Positions 5,917 through 9,163 of a stretch of 9,163 nt of DNA are shown here, piece after piece; the stretch's first letter is position 1, and each line of letters opens with the position of its first letter. Both the position numbers and the translations under genes were made by a program. The stretch is from an uncultured Pseudomonas sp. (GTDB lineage: Bacteria > Pseudomonadota > Gammaproteobacteria > Pseudomonadales > Pseudomonadaceae). The notes under the pieces were generated by a model. It was not told the DNA's origin, did not search any database, and saw nothing but the letters and a program-made list of their open reading frames with translations. The DNA lies in assembly GCA_937863915.1 (NCBI GenBank), contig CALMID010000346.1, positions 1 through 9,163 of the forward strand. Reading direction: 5' to 3'.

Positions 5917-5945
5917 CGCGCCTTCATTTCTGCGGATTGCTGATC

Positions 5946-6299
5946 ATGCGTATTGTCCTGGCCGCCCTGCTGGCCGGCCTGCCCCTGCTGGCCCAGGCCG
6001 AGGCCTGCATCATCCACAGCCAGAGCAACCAGCTGGATGTGAAGCTGTGCCAGGAAAACCGCACCATCCCGCAGCAGCTGTTCCGCAGCGGTTTCTGCGC
6101 CCCGCAGCTGAAGGGGCAAAAGGTCGACGTCAGCTTCGCCCCGCAATGCCCGAGCAGCAGCTACGGCGTGTGCCGCGGCGCCAAGGTCAGCGGCACGCCC
6201 TACCAGCAGGACATCCATTACTACGGCGTGGCCACCGATGCGGCCTACCTCAAGCCCGCCTGCGAGCAGCAGTACAAGGGCGTGTGGATGGCGCGCTAG
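5946..6299 (+). CDS. Small secreted six-cysteine protein, function unknown
   Basis: A 117-residue protein with a clear signal peptide at residues 1-18 (Leu/Ala-rich, ending AQA before EAC), so it is exported, probably to the periplasm. The mature part has six cysteines (21, 35, 51, 68, 76, 106), an even number that suggests three disulfides, and a Tyr-rich segment PYQQDIHYYGVATDAAYLKP near the end. There is no lipobox and no membrane segment in the mature protein. I recall similar short proteins in Pseudomonas genomes under uninformative names but cannot assign a family. The ATG at 5946 starts the signal peptide; the ribosome site is weak (CGGA at 5933-5936). It is transcribed away from the GTPase gene from a shared spacer, and no obvious terminator follows. 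Confidence 0.78.
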   Translation: MRIVLAALLAGLPLLAQAEACIIHSQSNQLDVKLCQENRTIPQQLFRSGFCAPQLKGQKVDVSFAPQCPSSSYGVCRGAKVSGTPYQQDIHYYGVATDAAYLKPACEQQYKGVWMAR

Positions 6300-6348
6300 C
6301 CGCTGGTTTTCGCCAGACACGACCGAGGCGACTGGCCCAAGAGCAGCC

Positions 6349-6429
6349 TCAGGCGGCCGCCTCGACCCAGGCACCGAAGGGGTCCGGCAGGCGCTGCCAG
6401 GTATAGGTAGCAGGCAGCCGATGGCCCGC
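6349..6429 (-). pseudogene. Possible 3' remnant of a lost gene
   Basis: On the minus strand a 26-codon open stretch without a start runs from a TAG at 6430-6432 to a TGA at 6349-6351. It is protein-like (TYTWQRLPDPFGAWVE) with mostly G or C at third positions, like the tail of a real protein. Stops directly upstream show the frame is not part of an intact gene. I do not recognise the family and it may be chance. Confidence 0.15.
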
Positions 6430-6462
6430 CTAACAGAAGGCCGATCAGTCGAATGACACAGG

Positions 6463-6476
6463 GTTTCACGTGGAAC
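6463..6476. promoter_or_regulatory. parS-like ParB-binding site
   Basis: GTTTCACGTGGAAC is a near-perfect palindrome centred on CACGTG, with one mismatched pair (T4 against G11). It fits the 14-bp core of the bacterial parS consensus TGTTNCACGTGNAACA at every fixed base; only the outermost T and A flanks differ (G and T here). Such sites load ParB for chromosome segregation. No parA, parB or origin gene is visible in the window. The sequence match is direct; binding is inferred. Confidence 0.5.
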
Positions 6477-6496
6477 TGCCGCGCCCAGCTGCACGG

Positions 6497-6522
6497 CAGG
6501 CCGGATCAGGCGAACCGGCCTG
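6497..6522. repeat. Inverted repeat CAGGCCGG / CCGGCCTG
   Basis: Perfect 8-bp arms at 6497-6504 and 6515-6522 surround a ten-base loop. No T-tract follows on either strand, so it is not a standard terminator. It lies 20 bases to the right of the parS-like site. Confidence 0.45.
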
Positions 6523-6581
6523 GCAAGGTTATGGCGGCTAAGCCATCGCTAAAATCCACGAAAATGCCGCCATCTTTCATG

Positions 6582-6614
6582 AAAAAGGCTGTCGATGAGC
6601 ACTTCTCGACAGCC
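6582..6614 (-). terminator. Intrinsic terminator of the LemA-DUF2207 operon
   Basis: GGCTGTCGA at 6587-6595 pairs perfectly over 9 bp with TCGACAGCC at 6606-6614 around a ten-base loop. A5 at 6582-6586 becomes a T5 tract right after the stem on the minus strand. It begins 23 bases after the DUF2207 stop codon, the expected place. Confidence 0.87.
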
Positions 6615-6637
6615 CGTTCAGTTCGTCGGCAACAGGC

Positions 6638-8554
6638 CTACCAGCCGCCGCCACCGCCTCCACCACTGCCACCACCGGATGAACCACCGCCCGAGGAACC
6701 GCTGGACGACGATGAACTGGCCGGCGGGGCCGCCGCACTGGCAGTGGCACTGACCAGGCTGTTCGACAACGCCGTACTGAGTGCCTGCGGCGAGCTGAAG
6801 GCGCTGCGCGCGCGGTACCAGTCCGGTTGATAGTCACGCTGGCTCTGGTCGATCAGGCCGCTTTGCAGGGCGGCGCTGAAGCGGGCGCTCCACTGCTCCT
6901 CAACACCCAGCGCCATGGCATAGGGCAAGTGCTGCTCATACAGGGCGATGCTCATGGCCGGCGCGTCGGCCGCCCGCGCCAGCAAATCAGTCTCGGCCAG
7001 ACTGAGGTACTCGCGGTAGCCCTCGGCCTCGTCGAGCAAACGGCGCCCCTCGACCGTGGGCGCTTCCAGCCAGAAGAAGAAACCGATCACCAGCGCCAGA
7101 AGACCGGCCAGGATCACCAGCAGCAACGGCGAACTGGCCGATACCAGCAGGCCCAGGCCGATACAGGAGGCCAGCAGGAACATGCCGCCGCCGAACAGCA
7201 GCGGTATCCGCGTGCCCCAACTGCTTTCGCCGATCGCCAGCTTGGCCAGCAGCCCTCCCGGCAGGCCGAAGCCGAAGGTGAACAGCAGGCCACCGATGGC
7301 CATGCCCAGGTCATCGCCAGGGGCAACGCCCAGCAGCACGCTGCCGAGAATGCCGATGATCGCCAGCACCAGACCACGCCCCCAGGCTCCGCGATTGCGG
7401 CTGAACCACAGCGCACCCTCGGTATCCAGGCGGTCGCACAGGCGCTTGTGCGCCTCGGCCAGCTTCGGTTCATAGCTGCTGCCCAGGGTCAGCGTCTTGC
7501 TCTGCGCGCCGTTGGGAAACAGCAGGCGCAGTGGCTCCACTTCCGCCGGCTGCAGGTCGTCACGAGGCTGGCTGCCGGGCTTGAGCAGGAAGCCGTCGGC
7601 GCGCGGCCGATCCTCCAGGCGCACATGGCCGCGAATGGCCCAGTCGGTGAAACAGATGCCCAGCGCCTTGGCCTCATCCAGAGAGCCACGTGTCCACAGG
7701 TAGGCGACATCCGCCGGCAGCAGCCCCTTGGGCGCCATAAAGCGCGGGATCAGGATGCCCTTGTGCGGATCACGGCCAACCCGCCGCCAGGTCTGCCAGT
7801 AGTAGCCGAGGGTAGTCAGCAGCAGGGCCAGGCCGAAGCTCAGCCCGGCGTTGTCGAACAGCACGCGCAGAAAGCGCTGACCCGGCCCCGGCCGCTCGAT
7901 CACGCCAGCCGGCCAGGCCACGGCCACCGTCAGCCCCTGGTAAGCCTCCAGCGGCGCCGTGGTGCGCAGGCGCAGGCGATTGTCGCTCTGCTCCAGCACT
8001 TCGTAGTCCTGCCCGCGCGAGCCATTGCCACCGGTATAGCCGGCCAGCGCGGCAATGCGCGCACCGGCGGGCAGACTCAGGTTGAGGGAGGCCTGCTGGA
8101 TGGGAAAACTCCAGCCATTGCCGGTGACGTTCCAGTACAGCTCGTCGGCGCCCGGGCGGGCAATCAGCTGCGGGTCGACGCGGTAGCGCAGTTCGTAGGT
8201 GTAACGCCCAGGCTCCAGCAGGATGTTCGGCGAGCCCAGGTAGAAGCGCTGGAAGGCGCCCTGGCGCTCGCGTTTGACCGACTCGGGCTGGCCGTTGCGG
8301 GTGGCGCTGAGCTTGTCGATCGGCGTCTGCCGCACCAGCCCCCAGGGCAGGCTGTAACGCACCGGAATATCGCGGTAGATGCCACGGCGGATCTCGCGCC
8401 CTTCGGCCTGCACGGTGATCCGTTCGGTCACCGTCAGCATGCCGTCACGGCCGAGGCCGAGTTCGACGGCAAAATCCTCGATCACCTCGGCCGCCGGCAA
8501 CCCCAGCGGCCACAGGCACAGACTGAGCAACAGTACTCGCCAGCATCCTTGCAT
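6638..8554 (-). CDS. DUF2207 membrane protein with Gly/Ser tail
   Basis: A 638-residue protein close in length and layout to the YciQ-type DUF2207 family, of unknown biochemical function. Residues 1-22 form a signal peptide (ending LPAAEV). An extracytoplasmic beta-rich domain follows, with VTERITVQAEGREIRRGIYR and a typical YWNVTGNGWSFPI motif. A membrane helix at about 234-256 is followed by RRVGRDPHKGILIPRF and MAPKGLLPADVAYL, then a cytosolic part, a hydrophobic block at about 391-438, two more helices at about 450-495, and a C-terminal domain. The last 25 residues are almost all Ser and Gly ending in Trp, a tail style shared with related membrane families. The ATG follows the LemA stop by one base, with GGAG seven bases upstream inside the LemA gene, so the two are translationally coupled. 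An upstream extension in this frame only shadows LemA. Confidence 0.9.
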   Translation of the reverse strand: MQGCWRVLLLSLCLWPLGLPAAEVIEDFAVELGLGRDGMLTVTERITVQAEGREIRRGIYRDIPVRYSLPWGLVRQTPIDKLSATRNGQPESVKRERQGAFQRFYLGSPNILLEPGRYTYELRYRVDPQLIARPGADELYWNVTGNGWSFPIQQASLNLSLPAGARIAALAGYTGGNGSRGQDYEVLEQSDNRLRLRTTAPLEAYQGLTVAVAWPAGVIERPGPGQRFLRVLFDNAGLSFGLALLLTTLGYYWQTWRRVGRDPHKGILIPRFMAPKGLLPADVAYLWTRGSLDEAKALGICFTDWAIRGHVRLEDRPRADGFLLKPGSQPRDDLQPAEVEPLRLLFPNGAQSKTLTLGSSYEPKLAEAHKRLCDRLDTEGALWFSRNRGAWGRGLVLAIIGILGSVLLGVAPGDDLGMAIGGLLFTFGFGLPGGLLAKLAIGESSWGTRIPLLFGGGMFLLASCIGLGLLVSASSPLLLVILAGLLALVIGFFFWLEAPTVEGRRLLDEAEGYREYLSLAETDLLARAADAPAMSIALYEQHLPYAMALGVEEQWSARFSAALQSGLIDQSQRDYQPDWYRARSAFSSPQALSTALSNSLVSATASAAAPPASSSSSSGSSGGGSSGGGSGGGGGGGW

Positions 8555-8555
8555 C

Positions 8556-9119
8556 TCAGAACTCCAGTTTGGGGGACTGCCCTTCCTCGGGCGCCGCCAG
8601 GGCAAAGTACTCGGCCGGGGTGAAGTTGAACAGCCGCGCCAGCAGGTTGCTCGGCGCCGACTCGACCAGCACGTTGAGCTCGCGAACCGCGCCGTTGTAG
8701 TAGCGGCGCGCCATCTGGATATGCTCCTCGCACTCGCTGATGGCCTGCTGCAGTTCGAGGAACTGGCCATCGGCCTTGAGCTCCGGGTAGCCCTCGACCA
8801 GGGCGAACAGCTGGCGCAGGCTGCCGGACAGCTGCGCCTCCACCGGCGCCCGCGCCGCCAGCGCGGCTTCGCCCAGCTCCAGCGCACGGCTGCGTTCGCT
8901 CACCAGCGCCTGCAGCGTGCCCTGCTCGTGGGCCATGTACTGGCGCACGCAACCGACCAGCGCCGGAATCAGGCTGGAACGGCGCTTGAGCTGCACATCC
9001 ACGCCACTGCTGGCCTCAGCCACCCGCTGGCGGTTGAACACCAGACGGTTGTAGACCCACACGCCCCAACCCAGCAGCGCCACGCCACCGAGCAGCACGA
9101 TCAGCGTTCCCTGACCCAT
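8556..9119 (-). CDS. LemA family protein
   Basis: A 187-residue LemA-type protein with one N-terminal membrane helix (LIVLLGGVALLGWGVWVYNRL, about 6-26) and a helical-bundle domain. Family signatures are VYNRLVFNRQRVAEASSGVD, VQLKRRSSLIPALVGCVRQY, the ISECEEHIQMARRYYNGAVREL segment, and the C-terminal LFNFTPAEYFAL. The ATG at 9119 is chosen because GAGGA (9127-9131 on the plus strand as TCCTC) lies seven bases upstream; longer starts at 9143 (ATG) and 9161 (GTG) lack ribosome sites and would put a charged extension before the helix. It is the first gene of the operon with DUF2207. Its molecular role is not established for the family; note that it is unrelated to the GacS sensor kinase once called LemA. 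Confidence 0.93.
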   Translation of the reverse strand: MGQGTLIVLLGGVALLGWGVWVYNRLVFNRQRVAEASSGVDVQLKRRSSLIPALVGCVRQYMAHEQGTLQALVSERSRALELGEAALAARAPVEAQLSGSLRQLFALVEGYPELKADGQFLELQQAISECEEHIQMARRYYNGAVRELNVLVESAPSNLLARLFNFTPAEYFALAAPEEGQSPKLEF

Positions 9120-9163
9120 CCCGCCATCCTCATCCGGTGCCATTCGTAATGGGCGGCACACCA
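9120..9163 (-). other. Start of the leader of the LemA operon
   Basis: Only 44 bases upstream of the LemA start are in the window. They include the ribosome site within GATGAGGATGGCG. No promoter can be identified before the window ends. Confidence 0.4.

Larger units (their letters stand above)
6300..6637. other. Gene-free spacer of 338 bases
   Basis: No complete gene with a credible start and ribosome site is seen on either strand. The stretch holds, from left to right, a 12-bp palindrome AGGCGGCCGCCT (6351-6362), a possible reading-frame remnant on the minus strand (6349-6429), a parS-like site (6463-6476), an 8-bp inverted repeat (6497-6522), a second inverted repeat ATGGCGG/CCGCCAT (6531-6537 and 6567-6573), a TTTCATGAAA palindrome (6575-6584) and the terminator of the DUF2207 operon. 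The part from about 6527 to 6586 is more AT-rich than its surroundings. Confidence 0.7.

Noticed and set aside
5823..5945. Zur or Fur box controlling the GTPase gene.
   Set aside because: No AT-rich dyad resembling the GTTATNNNATAAC-type Zur box or a Fur box is present in the spacer.
6351..6362. The 12-bp palindrome AGGCGGCCGCCT as an operator.
   Set aside because: It contains a NotI-type GC palindrome expected occasionally in GC-rich DNA, has no promoter beside it, and partly overlaps the protein-like remnant.
6827..8623. A 598-codon open frame on the plus strand opposite DUF2207.
   Set aside because: It is the antisense of a gene with a clear signal peptide, membrane helices, ribosome site and terminator; its translation has shadow-type composition and no recognisable motif.
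8555..8887. Longer DUF2207 protein starting near 8887.
   Set aside because: The extra N-terminal part is Arg/Ser-rich and lies entirely within the LemA gene in another frame; the start at 8554 has a ribosome site and opens a signal peptide.
1..9163. Defence island, toxin-antitoxin pair, prophage or CRISPR array.
   Set aside because: No spaced direct repeats, transposase, integrase, nuclease or toxin-like genes are visible; coding style looks uniform throughout.

Overview
The window looks like a chromosomal segment of a Pseudomonas-type gammaproteobacterium. The evidence is high GC with strongly GC-rich third codon positions, typical Pseudomonas promoter and intergenic-repeat styles, and a gene set (DUF3301 protein, TDT/TehA-like channel, COG0523 GTPase with CLCC motif, LemA plus DUF2207 pair) common in that genus. 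No phage, insertion sequence, CRISPR array, tRNA or rRNA is visible. Genus is an inference; species cannot be fixed from the sequence.

Layout. Positions 1-68 hold the 3' end of an unrecognised plus-strand gene. Positions 69-294 are a repeat-rich spacer: two tandem hairpins with GGA in their loops (88-103 and 107-135) and a nested inverted repeat (151-203). Five plus-strand genes follow: an SDR oxidoreductase (295-1050), an orphan periplasmic solute-binding-like protein (1088-1831), a hotdog acyl-CoA thioesterase with its own promoter (1924-2406), a DUF3301 membrane-anchored protein (2517-2927), and an overlapping TehA/SLAC1-type membrane protein (2911-3927). Two minus-strand genes converge on them: a COG0523/CobW-type GTPase (4860-5822) followed downstream by an alpha/beta hydrolase (3933-4817), probably one transcript. 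A compact divergent promoter region (about 5823-5945) separates the GTPase from a small secreted six-cysteine protein on the plus strand (5946-6299).

Positions 6300-6637 form the longest gene-free stretch. It contains a 14-bp near-palindrome closely matching the ParB-binding parS site (6463-6476), several inverted repeats, a possible gene remnant, and a strong intrinsic terminator (6582-6614) for the last operon. That minus-strand operon is LemA (8556-9119) followed after one base by a DUF2207 membrane protein with a Gly/Ser-rich tail (6638-8554).

How the genes relate. Most look like ordinary housekeeping or accessory functions, and I do not see one multi-gene pathway across the window. The clearest functional units are the LemA-DUF2207 operon and the GTPase-hydrolase pair. 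The most interesting signals are non-coding: the parS-like site far from any visible parAB or oriC gene, the tandem GGA-loop hairpins resembling RsmA/CsrA targets, and the nested inverted repeat.
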